Virus record (IMG/VR): IMGVR_UViG_3300028284_000013
Span: 1 to 46,375 of that record
Length of the DNA stretch: 46,375 nt
Source: a virus
Direction: 5' to 3' (one strand)
The position numbers were made by a program, and so were the translations under genes. Below the pieces are notes generated by a model, which saw only the letters and a program-made list of their open reading frames with translations, ran no database searches and was not told where the DNA came from. Below, piece after piece: positions 1 through 7,006 of this stretch. Each line of letters starts with the position of its first letter. The first letter of the stretch is position 1.

Positions 1-457
1 TTTTAGAGTAAATCAGTTCCATATTAACGAAATTCAACCCGTTCGCGAACATTGATTGATCCTTAAGCGCTGGGAGCGCCTCTGCTAGATCTTTAGCAGC
101 AAAGATATATGTTTCTTCAACCAGCTTTGACGCATGACCAGTGAACATCTTAATGATACCATTTAGGTCTAGCGGATTTATCATTTGCCCTTTATTTCTA
201 GCAAACATTGCTTGACCATCTTTTACAGTTGCAAATAGGTTTTGACCATCAGTCTTTTCAGTTGGAGTTTCTTCAAAATCTAACCCACCTTGTAGTGATG
301 ATTTAACAATAGTCTTGAAATCTGCAAAAGTTAATGAGTGGTCATCGAAAGGGTGCATCATGTGTCCTGCTGCCCCACCTTCAAATACGAAATTATCCAA
401 GTTGCTTACCTGGATTTTTTCGTTTAAGAATTCTGTAAAATTTGTGTATATCTTCAT
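1..457 (-). CDS. Ligase/nucleotidyltransferase-like protein, 3' end cut by window
   Basis: The N-terminal 152 residues of a protein that runs off the left edge, read from the ATG at 457. Residues 23-40 include FEGGAAGHMMHPFDD. Residues 67-72 read EKTDGQ, which fits the KxDG lysine motif (Lys68) of the covalent nucleotidyltransferase family (DNA/RNA ligases, capping enzymes). It is followed by ARNKG, a plausible motif-Ia-like arginine, and near the edge by NMELIY, which resembles the motif III acidic stretch. The N-terminus MKIYTNFTEFLNE resembles the capsid-targeting peptide of T4 internal proteins and ends in LxE, the prohead-protease cleavage pattern. Seen: the open frame and motifs. Inferred: ligase fold and head packaging. 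The gene lies 20 bp downstream of the 473-aa gene and probably shares its promoter. Confidence 0.6.
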   Translation of the reverse strand, partial: MKIYTNFTEFLNEKIQVSNLDNFVFEGGAAGHMMHPFDDHSLTFADFKTIVKSSLQGGLDFEETPTEKTDGQNLFATVKDGQAMFARNKGQMINPLDLNGIIKMFTGHASKLVEETYIFAAKDLAEALPALKDQSMFANGLNFVNMELIYSK

Positions 458-477
458 AAGAAGTATTTAGTTTGTTT

Positions 478-1899
478 TTATCCTAATGATGATGTTAGTG
501 CTCCAATTGCAGCGCCATATTCTTCACCATGTTTAGACAATAAACCGTCTACCACTTCTTGTGCTTTTTCTTCGTCGAAATCATCTCCAAATGCTTTACC
601 TAAAACAGCAAATGCATATTCTTTAAATTCTTCGTCAGATTTAACTTCTGCTTCATTTACCTTTGGAGCTTCTTCAACTTCTTCAGCTTCGTGAAATTCT
701 TGATCTTCTTCTTCAGCCTCTTTAACTTCTGCTGAGTTATTAATTACTGGAAAGTTCTTACCGTTAAATTCAAATTCTTCAGCATCTTCTTCAACTGCTT
801 TAGCTCTTGCTGCTAAGAATGCATTACCTTCGTTCATTACAGACTCATTAGCCCATATTAATTCAAAAGCATCTACTATTTTCTGAGCAGTATCGCTGTG
901 GCCAAATCCGTCTAAGAATAGTGCCATACCTTCAACAATACCAATACCAGACCAACTAGCAGCGCTAGCCATAAATGCTCCAGCGTCATCTAATAAATTA
1001 ATAATTGATTTTTTACCTACTGGAACGTTAATACCTCCTAGGCGGTCAATCTCTACCATTACTGTTGTAATTCTACCCTTTATTGCTTTACTTACAGGTT
1101 CTCTATATGAGTGAAAATTAGCATCTGTTAGTGCTTCTGCAATCATGTATTTACATACTCCTAGTAAAAGTTCTGAGTTCTCTGTTAATGCAACATGCTT
1201 CATAAAGAATTGCTCTAGAGACTTATTTACTTTCTTAGCATCTCTTAAATTACCTTTAGATACTACAAACTTTTCGTTGATTATCATATTGTTTAGTGAT
1301 TCAAATGCTGGAACTAAATCGTAACTGTCATAAACATCAACCATGTACCATTTAGAATCTCTTTCAGAATATAAGTAGATAAATTCAGCTCCACCGTTAT
1401 TAGCGGCATCTTTTACGAACTTCTCAGTATCTTTCATATCTCCATCTATAGTGGCTTTATCGCCGTAGAAGTTAATATCATCTATTTTTACTTCTAGACC
1501 TGAACCACCCCCTTTCTTCAGTAGTAAGTCTACTGCCTTTCCATCTTTGTAACCTTTTTTAATTATAGGTAACATGTGGTCTGGGTAACCGTCATAGTGC
1601 ATATACACTGCTGTGATTTTTCCGTTCTTTTTTATTTTACCGATTTGAGATCTTGTACCCTCTTCGATTATAGCTAATGATTCAGAAACAGATGAAGTAC
1701 CTAATTTAGAAAAGAATTTAGTTCTATCTTCTTCGTTAAGTTCTTTTATAGAGGTAACTCCAAATTCAGCTAATAAGTTTTTAAATGATTCTGCAGCAGT
1801 ATCTCGTGCAGCTCTTTGTTCTTCTTCTAATTTAGCAGTGTGCTCTATTTCTGATGCATTTGCAAAGTCTTCAAAAGATTGTAATTTTAGTGAACCCAT
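478..1899 (-). CDS. DGYP-domain protein, possible packaged head protein
   Basis: 473 aa, ATG start, downstream of a GATATATAAT promoter. Residues 97-135 contain VYMHYDGYPDHM followed by LLLKKGGGSGLEV. This matches a pattern I recall from uncharacterised phage and bacterial proteins (hydrophobic-x-H-x-DGYP, then an LL..G..S.L segment); no function is established for it. The N-terminus (LQSFEDFANASEIEHTAKLEEE) resembles the head-targeting sequences seen on its neighbours, with LEE at residues 24-26 as a possible cleavage site. The middle is mostly helical, and residues about 395-430 are strongly acidic (EEEDQEFHEAEEVEE). I cannot assign an activity. The neighbouring ligase-like gene and shared promoter suggest late expression with structural genes. 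Confidence 0.75.
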   Translation of the reverse strand: MGSLKLQSFEDFANASEIEHTAKLEEEQRAARDTAAESFKNLLAEFGVTSIKELNEEDRTKFFSKLGTSSVSESLAIIEEGTRSQIGKIKKNGKITAVYMHYDGYPDHMLPIIKKGYKDGKAVDLLLKKGGGSGLEVKIDDINFYGDKATIDGDMKDTEKFVKDAANNGGAEFIYLYSERDSKWYMVDVYDSYDLVPAFESLNNMIINEKFVVSKGNLRDAKKVNKSLEQFFMKHVALTENSELLLGVCKYMIAEALTDANFHSYREPVSKAIKGRITTVMVEIDRLGGINVPVGKKSIINLLDDAGAFMASAASWSGIGIVEGMALFLDGFGHSDTAQKIVDAFELIWANESVMNEGNAFLAARAKAVEEDAEEFEFNGKNFPVINNSAEVKEAEEEDQEFHEAEEVEEAPKVNEAEVKSDEEFKEYAFAVLGKAFGDDFDEEKAQEVVDGLLSKHGEEYGAAIGALTSSLG

Positions 1900-1934
1900 G
1901 TTGAATAAATTTTATTTTATTATTTTAGTATTGT

Positions 1935-1944
1935 ATTATATATC
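1935..1944 (-). promoter_or_regulatory. Candidate late promoter for 473-aa gene
   Basis: The minus strand reads GATATATAAT 36 bp upstream of the ATG at 1899. It overlaps the uvsW stop codon. The same 10-mer recurs upstream of four other transcription units, and the motif resembles the T4 late element TATAAATA. Confidence 0.5.
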
Positions 1945-3444
1945 CCCCTCAAATGTGACATTTTTTACCTCGAACGGAAACTTCTGTTCTCGATAGATTT
2001 TTTGCCTAGCTTTTGAATGCCTAATCAGGTAATTATCCCAATCAGGAGATGATAAGTCATCTACAAAATCAATGATATTAACATCCGTTTTAGACTTATG
2101 TTTTCTTAGACCCCTACCAATAGATTGCCTAATAATAACTTCCGACTTAAATGATTCCGTAAAGAATATGTTATGTATCTTGTTAATACTGATACCTGTG
2201 GAGAATGTACCATAACTAGCTACAATCACTAATTCAGCACCAGCTTCCATCTTCTTTTTATATTCTTCTCTAATATCTTTATCTGTATTGCCATCTACAT
2301 AATATACTACTTTGTCGGACTCTTGTCTTAGTTTTTCATAGATCCGCTTACCATGTTCAATCCTATGGAATAAAACCAGCCCGTTGCCTTTTACTCTAGA
2401 TATAATACTACATATAAATGCAAGCCTGCCTGGGGATTGAATTACATAATTGCTTTCAAACTTATAGACGTCTTTACTCTCATATCTGTTTTGTGACATT
2501 TCTCGGAAAGCATCTTTAGTAGTTTGCGGTGCGTAATCCATTTTTATTATCTTTACATTACACCCTGCAATATGGCCCTCTCCTTGTAAAAAGTTAGCGC
2601 TAACCTCTGTAATCACAGGTCCCGTATGTGCCATTAATGTTAATCTATCTAAAGTACCGGCTTTAGGTATTGTACCTGATAAACCGAATCTGTAATTAGC
2701 AGCAGTACATTTTCCTAAAATTGTTTTAATAGATTGTGATTTCGCCTTGTGCGTTTCATCAATAATAACTGCGTCAAATTGTTGAAAATATTCTTTATCC
2801 TTTTTAACTAGAGATTGGTATGTGCCTATTACTACATTTCTACCAGCTCTAATCTTTTGACCAGAATATATTTGTTGTACTTTAATGCCTACTTGATTTT
2901 TCCAGTTATAGTCTTGAAAATCTTCCGAGGCTTGAAGTACTAATGATACATTTGGTACTATAAAAAGAATTCTGCCAGCCTTTTGTTTTTCTAGGAGGTA
3001 AGCTACTGCCATGAAAGAAATTAATGTCTTACCTGCCGACGTTGCCAACTCACTTAAACAGTTTCTAAATTTAAGTATATTATATGCTGCTTCAATTTGA
3101 TAATCTCTAGGTACTATTTCAGATCCATCAAAGAATTCTGCTACCCATGATTCAAAATCAGCTGCTTTTATATTAGTATCAAACAGCCTAGTAATACCAT
3201 TAAGTTTAAGCTCATACTTATATTCTTTACATAAGCCCATGACCTCTCTCCATAGTCCGGAAGGAATCCATTTATCATCTTTAATATAAGAGATATATCC
3301 ATCCCAAAGACCTTTCTTTACTAGAGGGTGAAACCTCCAAGAGTCTATGCGTCTATTTAATGTAATGTTGAGTTGTTCAACTTCCATTTCAGTCGCGGTG
3401 TCGACTCGCAAAAATTGCTTATTATCTGTTAAAGTTAATTCCAC
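1936..3444 (-). CDS. uvsW: UvsW-like recombination helicase
   Basis: 502 aa, essentially the length of T4 UvsW. It is an SF2 DNA/RNA helicase that in T4 unwinds R-loops and branches recombination intermediates when origin firing gives way to recombination-dependent replication. Motifs seen: Walker A ATSAGKT at 134-140, DETH box at 229-232, motif III LSGT at 255-258, motif V-like region ASYGTFSTGISI near 409-420, and motif VI QSIGRGLR at 440-447 with arginine finger candidates R444 and R447. The start is GTG at 3444 with no Shine-Dalgarno, 6 bp after the uvsY stop. Last gene of the gp32-gp61-uvsY-uvsW cluster. Start codon is the only real uncertainty. Confidence 0.92.
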   Translation of the reverse strand: MELTLTDNKQFLRVDTATEMEVEQLNITLNRRIDSWRFHPLVKKGLWDGYISYIKDDKWIPSGLWREVMGLCKEYKYELKLNGITRLFDTNIKAADFESWVAEFFDGSEIVPRDYQIEAAYNILKFRNCLSELATSAGKTLISFMAVAYLLEKQKAGRILFIVPNVSLVLQASEDFQDYNWKNQVGIKVQQIYSGQKIRAGRNVVIGTYQSLVKKDKEYFQQFDAVIIDETHKAKSQSIKTILGKCTAANYRFGLSGTIPKAGTLDRLTLMAHTGPVITEVSANFLQGEGHIAGCNVKIIKMDYAPQTTKDAFREMSQNRYESKDVYKFESNYVIQSPGRLAFICSIISRVKGNGLVLFHRIEHGKRIYEKLRQESDKVVYYVDGNTDKDIREEYKKKMEAGAELVIVASYGTFSTGISINKIHNIFFTESFKSEVIIRQSIGRGLRKHKSKTDVNIIDFVDDLSSPDWDNYLIRHSKARQKIYREQKFPFEVKNVTFEGDI

Positions 3445-3450
3445 TTATTC

Positions 3451-3873
3451 TTATAGATCTTTTATGGCTAACCTATTTCTAATAGCAAAGCCCATATTAT
3501 CTAGTGTTTTTACTGAGTCTCTTAGCCAATCCATTTGATTCTCTAAATGAGATAGAATCATATTATCATCTGCTAAATCGTTTTCTAAGAACTTCTCCTT
3601 TTGTTTCTCACCTAACTTATAGTCATAGTTGTAGTATCTGATATAAGCCTCTCTGTATCTGCCGGCAATAACTTTCTTTTGTTGTTTTATTTTGACATTG
3701 ATATATGCCATTTGATCGACTAAGGTCTGTCTAGAAGATAACACGTTAGCGATAACTGCTTCCATGCCGTTTATATGTCTAAGTCCTTGTGCTAATTCTC
3801 GAATAGTAACTGACCATTCGTTTCTTTGTGCACTAAGTTTTTGATCTAATATTAGTATTTTTTTACTATCCAT
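3451..3873 (-). CDS. uvsY: UvsY-like recombination mediator
   Basis: 140 aa; T4 UvsY is 137 aa. UvsY loads the UvsX recombinase onto gp32-coated ssDNA. The match is in pattern rather than in a catalytic motif: a basic helical N-terminal half (KIKQQKKVIAGRYREAYIRYY, similar to the T4 ..KKVALKARLDYYSG region) and a C-terminal segment ending LDNMGFAIRNRLAIKDL, compared with T4 ..IKSRGFAIKHIQDMRAF. The gene sits directly upstream of uvsW, as the two are neighbours in T4 too. Highly charged and helical, no cysteines. No UvsX gene is present in the window, so it must lie elsewhere if the system is complete. Confidence 0.8.
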   Translation of the reverse strand: MDSKKILILDQKLSAQRNEWSVTIRELAQGLRHINGMEAVIANVLSSRQTLVDQMAYINVKIKQQKKVIAGRYREAYIRYYNYDYKLGEKQKEKFLENDLADDNMILSHLENQMDWLRDSVKTLDNMGFAIRNRLAIKDL

Positions 3874-3883
3874 ATATGTTATA

Positions 3884-4144
3884 TTAAAAGAGCGACGGTT
3901 TGTTCCTATCCGGCTTAATAAACTTTGAAGTCTTTTGTCCCGGTTTAAGTTTAGGTTTACTAAATTTCATATCGGGTGATTCTTCTCCAACATTAAACGT
4001 AGGCATTTCAAAATCAATTAACATCCTCATTTTCTTGAAGCGGTCGCTATCCTTAAAAAAGTCCTCTAATGTATCTTCCATGTCTTCTATACGTACCATA
4101 AGTCTAAATCGCTTGATGTGAAATAATTCTCTATTTGCTTCCAT
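3884..4144 (-). CDS. Small protein in the replication cluster, unknown
   Basis: Up to 86 aa, not recognised. The N-terminal half is charged and helical (MEDTLEDFFKDSDRFKKMRML) and the C-terminal third is basic and Pro/Lys-rich (FSKPKLKPGQKTSKFIKPDRNKP), which suggests a disordered nucleic-acid- or protein-binding tail. The first ATG at 4144 would overlap the primase 3' end by 58 bp. In-frame ATGs at 4099 (11-bp overlap) and 4081 (just after the primase stop, preceded by AGAAG) are alternatives, and I cannot decide between them. The position between primase and uvsY suggests a role in replication or recombination, but this is context only. Confidence 0.6.
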   Translation of the reverse strand: MEANRELFHIKRFRLMVRIEDMEDTLEDFFKDSDRFKKMRMLIDFEMPTFNVGEESPDMKFSKPKLKPGQKTSKFIKPDRNKPSLF

Positions 4145-5163
4145 GCGTCAGACTTTTGAGCGTAACACACTTTAATCAAATCGTTTAGATCTTTGATATT
4201 ATATGTATCTAACTTAAAATCACCTAGAAATTTAGACCACATAAATACAGGCCTTCCTCTCTTTAGTTTCTCTGTCATTTTCTTTTTGCCAGTAGCATCA
4301 TTATCAAATAAATATCTGACTGTCGCGATTTCGTCAAATTCTTCTGTTGATCTACCTGCAGTTGCTAACGCAATTGAGTTATGCATAAACTTCGCATCAA
4401 TCGGTCCCTCGAATAAAGTGACTGGTTGTTGGAAATTAACCTGCATAATTCCAAAAAGTGTAGAAGCCTTTGCTAATTTAGTTAACTCTTCTGGAGCTAA
4501 TTCTAAGGGCTTATTCCACTCTTCATATATTTTTGGCAAGTCATAAGTGAGATACCTAGAACCATAGCCTTTCATTCTTCTGGATTGTGCGCCGATAATT
4601 TTGCCTTCCATCCCCATATTTAAAATCCAAAGACGATTGCCTTTTGGGGAAAAAAGAAACTCACTAGCTTTATTATGAAGTAAGCGCTCTTTTAATTGAA
4701 ACCAGATCCATTCTCCAGGTTCAACCTCTTTAGCGTTAAATACTTGTTTAAACTCATCTCGAGTTAATGCTTTCTCTTGGACGCTAGCAAGAGATGCATT
4801 CTGTAATACTTGTTCCTGATTAACTGTTTGTTTATTCTCTTTAATATAGTCAATAATAGTAAAGGAATCTCCAGTGTTAGGCATTCTAACTTCATGGTCT
4901 TTTAATAGTCCATAAAGATTAGTATGGTGTGAACAATTGTAACAATGATACTGAAGCGTATCCCAATATAAGTTTCCACGTTTCTTTGTGTCATCTTCAT
5001 GTGAGTCACCACAATAAGGACATGCCAGGGTTATTCGCCCTGGCATATCTTTAAGTAGTTGCTTATTTGGAGCGGGGTGTTGTTCTACGCAAACTTGTTT
5101 GAGTGAAACCTTTATCCTACTCTTAAGCTCTTCAGTAAGTTTTATATTAGATGTTGAGGTCAT
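4087..5163 (-). CDS. 61: DNA primase, T4 gp61-like
   Basis: 358 aa (T4 gp61 is 342). Makes RNA primers for lagging-strand synthesis with the gp41 helicase. N-terminal zinc ribbon: C48, C51, C74 and C77 in CPYCGDSHED...HCYNCSHH, close to the T4 CPVCGDS...HCYNCNYH. TOPRIM catalytic domain: FEGPIDAKF with E252, and LFDNDATGKKKM with D287 and D289. NIKDLNDLI at 322-330 corresponds to T4 KDVNDMI. The gene begins inside the gp32 3' end (17-bp overlap), implying translational coupling. No Shine-Dalgarno is visible before the ATG at 5163. All key residues are present, so it should be active. Confidence 0.92.
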   Translation of the reverse strand: MTSTSNIKLTEELKSRIKVSLKQVCVEQHPAPNKQLLKDMPGRITLACPYCGDSHEDDTKKRGNLYWDTLQYHCYNCSHHTNLYGLLKDHEVRMPNTGDSFTIIDYIKENKQTVNQEQVLQNASLASVQEKALTRDEFKQVFNAKEVEPGEWIWFQLKERLLHNKASEFLFSPKGNRLWILNMGMEGKIIGAQSRRMKGYGSRYLTYDLPKIYEEWNKPLELAPEELTKLAKASTLFGIMQVNFQQPVTLFEGPIDAKFMHNSIALATAGRSTEEFDEIATVRYLFDNDATGKKKMTEKLKRGRPVFMWSKFLGDFKLDTYNIKDLNDLIKVCYAQKSDAWKQIENYFTSSDLDLWYV

Positions 5164-6064
5164 CTAGGAAAGAATCTAAGTCATCATCTGTAGTTACCTT
5201 GCTCTCAGTAGTTGTCGCCGCTGCCGCTGGAGCTGATGCTCCTGCTGTTGCTTCTACTTTTGCCTTAGGAGCCGGAGCAGCCTTTGGTGCAGAAGTTACT
5301 GACGCGATGTCATCCCCTGGATTAAGATACATTCTCAATACATTGTTTACAAAAGCTCTGGTATCTTCATCCCATGCCTTGTAATCGTAGAGTGCTAAAG
5401 ATGGTGCACTTTCAAGTTCTTCCTTGATAGCCGCCATAGTCTCTTTCGTTCTTTCTGCTGGAGCATCGCCCATTAGAATAGCATTCTTGCTAGAAGAGAA
5501 TTTAGATTTATCATAATTGTTATATTCACCCTGTCTTGTAATTACAAGCTCGAAGTTCTTACCTTCGAATAGGTCAAATACTTGTGTTGGTTCACCAAAG
5601 TCTGGCTTCAACTCAGAATCAATCTTCTCTTTAATCTTATATCCAAATTTGAATACTTTGTAAGTACCTTCCATTTCTGGATTTTGTGGATCTTTAATGA
5701 TCTTAATAAGAGAATAATACTGTTGACGTCTCTTCAATTTTTCAGAAGATTTTCTGTCTACAGCAGAATCTGATTTTCTCAACTTCCAGAATACATCTGC
5801 AATAGGGCAGTGTTCTCCAATAGTTTGAGGTGAGTCTACTAGTTTACCATCTCCAGAAGAGTTAGTTAACCAGTGTACGTATTTTTGAACCAAAGATTTT
5901 CTTGGGTTCTCTGGATTAGGTACAAAACGTATTAATGCTTTGTAAGTTCCATCTTTGCCGTCATCGGCAGTTGGTTTGTAAACTTCGTTTGTTGAAGTTT
6001 TTTCAGGCTGGTGTGTTTCCACATCTTCCACGCCTAAATTAAAAATGTCAAATGAATCGCTCAT
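5147..6064 (-). CDS. 32: Single-stranded DNA-binding protein, T4 gp32-like
   Basis: 305 aa (T4 gp32 is 301). Coats ssDNA cooperatively and organises replication and recombination. Core features: YKALIRFVPNPENPRKS near 41-57, IKIIKDPQNPEMEGTYKVFKFGYKIKEKI near 120-148, FEGKNFELVI near 166-175, and the NNYDKSKF segment (T4 SNYDESKF). The C-terminus is a flexible Ala/Pro/Lys linker (about 258-285) ending in the acidic tail DDDLDSFLDDLNI, the region that in T4 recruits partner proteins. Odd point: of the four T4 zinc ligands only the His (H64) and one Cys (C86) are retained, so the zinc subdomain looks lost. First gene of the cluster, with an 85-nt leader. Confidence 0.93.
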   Translation of the reverse strand: MSDSFDIFNLGVEDVETHQPEKTSTNEVYKPTADDGKDGTYKALIRFVPNPENPRKSLVQKYVHWLTNSSGDGKLVDSPQTIGEHCPIADVFWKLRKSDSAVDRKSSEKLKRRQQYYSLIKIIKDPQNPEMEGTYKVFKFGYKIKEKIDSELKPDFGEPTQVFDLFEGKNFELVITRQGEYNNYDKSKFSSSKNAILMGDAPAERTKETMAAIKEELESAPSLALYDYKAWDEDTRAFVNNVLRMYLNPGDDIASVTSAPKAAPAPKAKVEATAGASAPAAAATTTESKVTTDDDLDSFLDDLNI

Positions 6065-6149
6065 AATTTTCTTTTAGTTGTTTAATTGTTTAATAATGAA
6101 ATACTTTAATGTCTTTCAGTTCCTTATAGTTGTACAATATACAATAGTT
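6065..6149 (-). promoter_or_regulatory. gp32 leader, possible autoregulatory region
   Basis: Gene-free leader before gp32. On the minus strand it holds TTGTATATTGTACAA (6145-6131), whose arms TTGTA/TACAA can form a 5-bp hairpin, followed by a long unstructured A/T-rich stretch up to the ATG. T4 gp32 represses its own translation by nucleating on a leader pseudoknot and spreading along an unstructured A/U-rich region. The layout is compatible with that, but I see no convincing pseudoknot and no GATATATAAT promoter. Confidence 0.3.
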
Positions 6150-6320
6150 TCAATTAAATGTTAAGGTTGCTCCAGAAGGTTCCTTCCATACTCCGTCCTT
6201 AAGCTTAATCAGCCCTGATTTGTGGAGTAACACTAACTTCTCATCTTTCGTGAGTTGGTTCGCTGCCACTAGTTTGTCTAGGATCTTTACGAGGTGAAGG
6301 TATTCTGCAGTAATTAACAT
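6150..6320 (-). CDS. Small 56-aa protein, unknown
   Basis: I choose the ATG at 6320 (56 aa, MLITAEYLHLVKILDKL...EPSGATLTFN) rather than an upstream in-frame ATG at 6389, because a GATATATAAT promoter lies at 6349-6358 between them, and the leader before 6320 is A-rich like those of the other genes. The protein is helical in its first half (leucine-rich, KILDKLVAANQLTKDEKLVLLHKSG) with a short beta-like tail. Not recognised. It lies upstream of gp32 in the same direction and could be co-transcribed with it. Confidence 0.55.
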   Translation of the reverse strand: MLITAEYLHLVKILDKLVAANQLTKDEKLVLLHKSGLIKLKDGVWKEPSGATLTFN

Positions 6321-6348
6321 ATTGCTTGTTACTTTGTTTATTATACCT

Positions 6349-6358
6349 ATTATATATC
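6349..6358 (-). promoter_or_regulatory. Candidate late-type promoter before 56-aa gene
   Basis: Minus strand GATATATAAT, 29 bp upstream of the ATG at 6320. Same 10-mer as at 1935, 12554, 20725 and 35811. It may also feed gp32 downstream. Confidence 0.5.
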
Positions 6359-6413
6359 TAAGTTTTGTTTTGTTTCTAGATATTAGCATAATATATTTGT
6401 TTCAAAGTTTTTA

Positions 6414-6480
6414 CAAAATAGTTGCCTCTATATTTTTTTATGTCAATTATTATTCGTATATTAGTACTGTAATTAAAAAC
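6414..6480 (+). promoter_or_regulatory. Duplicated plus-strand promoter element, copy 1
   Basis: Begins CAAAATA, then TGCC, a run of seven T, ATGTCAAT, and ends CGTATATTAGTACTG and AATTAAAAAC, 9 bp before the ATG at 6490. The last 48 bp (6433-6480) match 35887-35934 at 45 of 48 positions, and the CAAAATA/TGCC part is conserved at the same spacing. Both copies sit directly before the only plus-strand genes in the window. It does not clearly match the Bacteroidetes TTG/TAnnTTTG consensus, although TATATTAG is a possible -7-like element. Confidence 0.65.
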
Positions 6481-6489
6481 ATATAAAAC

Positions 6490-6825
6490 ATGAGTAATCC
6501 ACACTACGAACATCAATTAAAATTAAACGCTATGAAGAAACACACTAAATTATCATCGAGAAACAAAACCCTTCTTTTAATGGGGGCTAAGACCACTGGA
6601 AGCTTTCTAGAGGGTTATTACTATATAGAAGAAAGCTTATATGTTAATGAGTCTAACTCGCTACATTCGTTCTGTACATGGATTGACGACATCATCGGTG
6701 GGGCAGGTCCTGTTAATATCGATATGCTATGGCTCGGGTTTAAATACCCAGAAGTAGACGAATACTCTATAGCTTGTGCAGAGATCAAGAAAAGAATGGA
6801 TGAAATTAACTCATATACTGCCTAA
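6490..6825 (+). CDS. Plus-strand island protein, unknown, probably early
   Basis: 111 aa, not recognised. Starts at the ATG just after the conserved plus-strand promoter, with the A-rich leader AATTAAAAACATATAAAAC. Sequence features: a basic N-terminus (KLNAMKKHTKLSSRNK), then LLLMGAKTTGSFLEGYYYIEE, then an aromatic and acidic C-terminal half with TWIDDIIGGAGPVNIDMLWLGF. No membrane segment or known motif. Its TAA overlaps the ATG of the next small gene (TAATG), so the two are translationally coupled. Opposite orientation to the structural genes and a separate promoter class suggest expression at a different time, probably early. Confidence 0.75.
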   Translation: MSNPHYEHQLKLNAMKKHTKLSSRNKTLLLMGAKTTGSFLEGYYYIEESLYVNESNSLHSFCTWIDDIIGGAGPVNIDMLWLGFKYPEVDEYSIACAEIKKRMDEINSYTA

Positions 6826-6977
6826 TGAAAGACTTTAAATGTGTAATCTGTAAGGAATTAATTAAAGAAGAGTGGGGTAATAACCCTGCTCCAGTAAAAA
6901 ATAGTGGTAAATGTTGTGATTCTTGTAACTATAAAGTTATCATACCTGCCAGAATGGGCCTTTTAATCCCTAGATAA
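6825..6977 (+). CDS. Zinc-ribbon mini-protein (50 aa)
   Basis: A short ORF, ATG at 6825 overlapping the previous stop (TAATG), TAA at 6975-6977. It encodes 50 residues: MKDFKCVICKELIKEEW, then GNNPAPVKNSGKCCDSCN and YKVIIPARMGLLIPR. The pairs CVIC (6-9) and CDSC (about 35-38) form a classic four-cysteine zinc knuckle. The NPAPV..G.CCD.CN..VI.AR signature is one I recall from many small phage proteins of unknown role. Probably a small nucleic-acid- or protein-binding factor. Followed at once by a weak terminator. Confidence 0.75.
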   Translation: MKDFKCVICKELIKEEWGNNPAPVKNSGKCCDSCNYKVIIPARMGLLIPR

Positions 6978-7006
6978 AAAAGATTGTAGATTTGTTGAAT
7001 CTTTTT
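6977..7006 (+). terminator. Weak intrinsic terminator of first plus-strand island
   Basis: AAAAAGATT (6977-6985) pairs with AATCTTTTT (6998-7006) around a 12-nt loop, giving a 9-bp stem that ends in a T run on the plus strand, right after the mini-protein stop. The stem is AT-rich, so it is weak, but its position between convergent units fits a terminator. On the minus strand the same stem also ends in T. Confidence 0.45.

Noticed and set aside
6321-6389. Upstream ATG giving a 79-aa product for the small gene before gp32
   Set aside because: A GATATATAAT promoter lies between this ATG and the one at 6320, so the longer form would start upstream of its own promoter.
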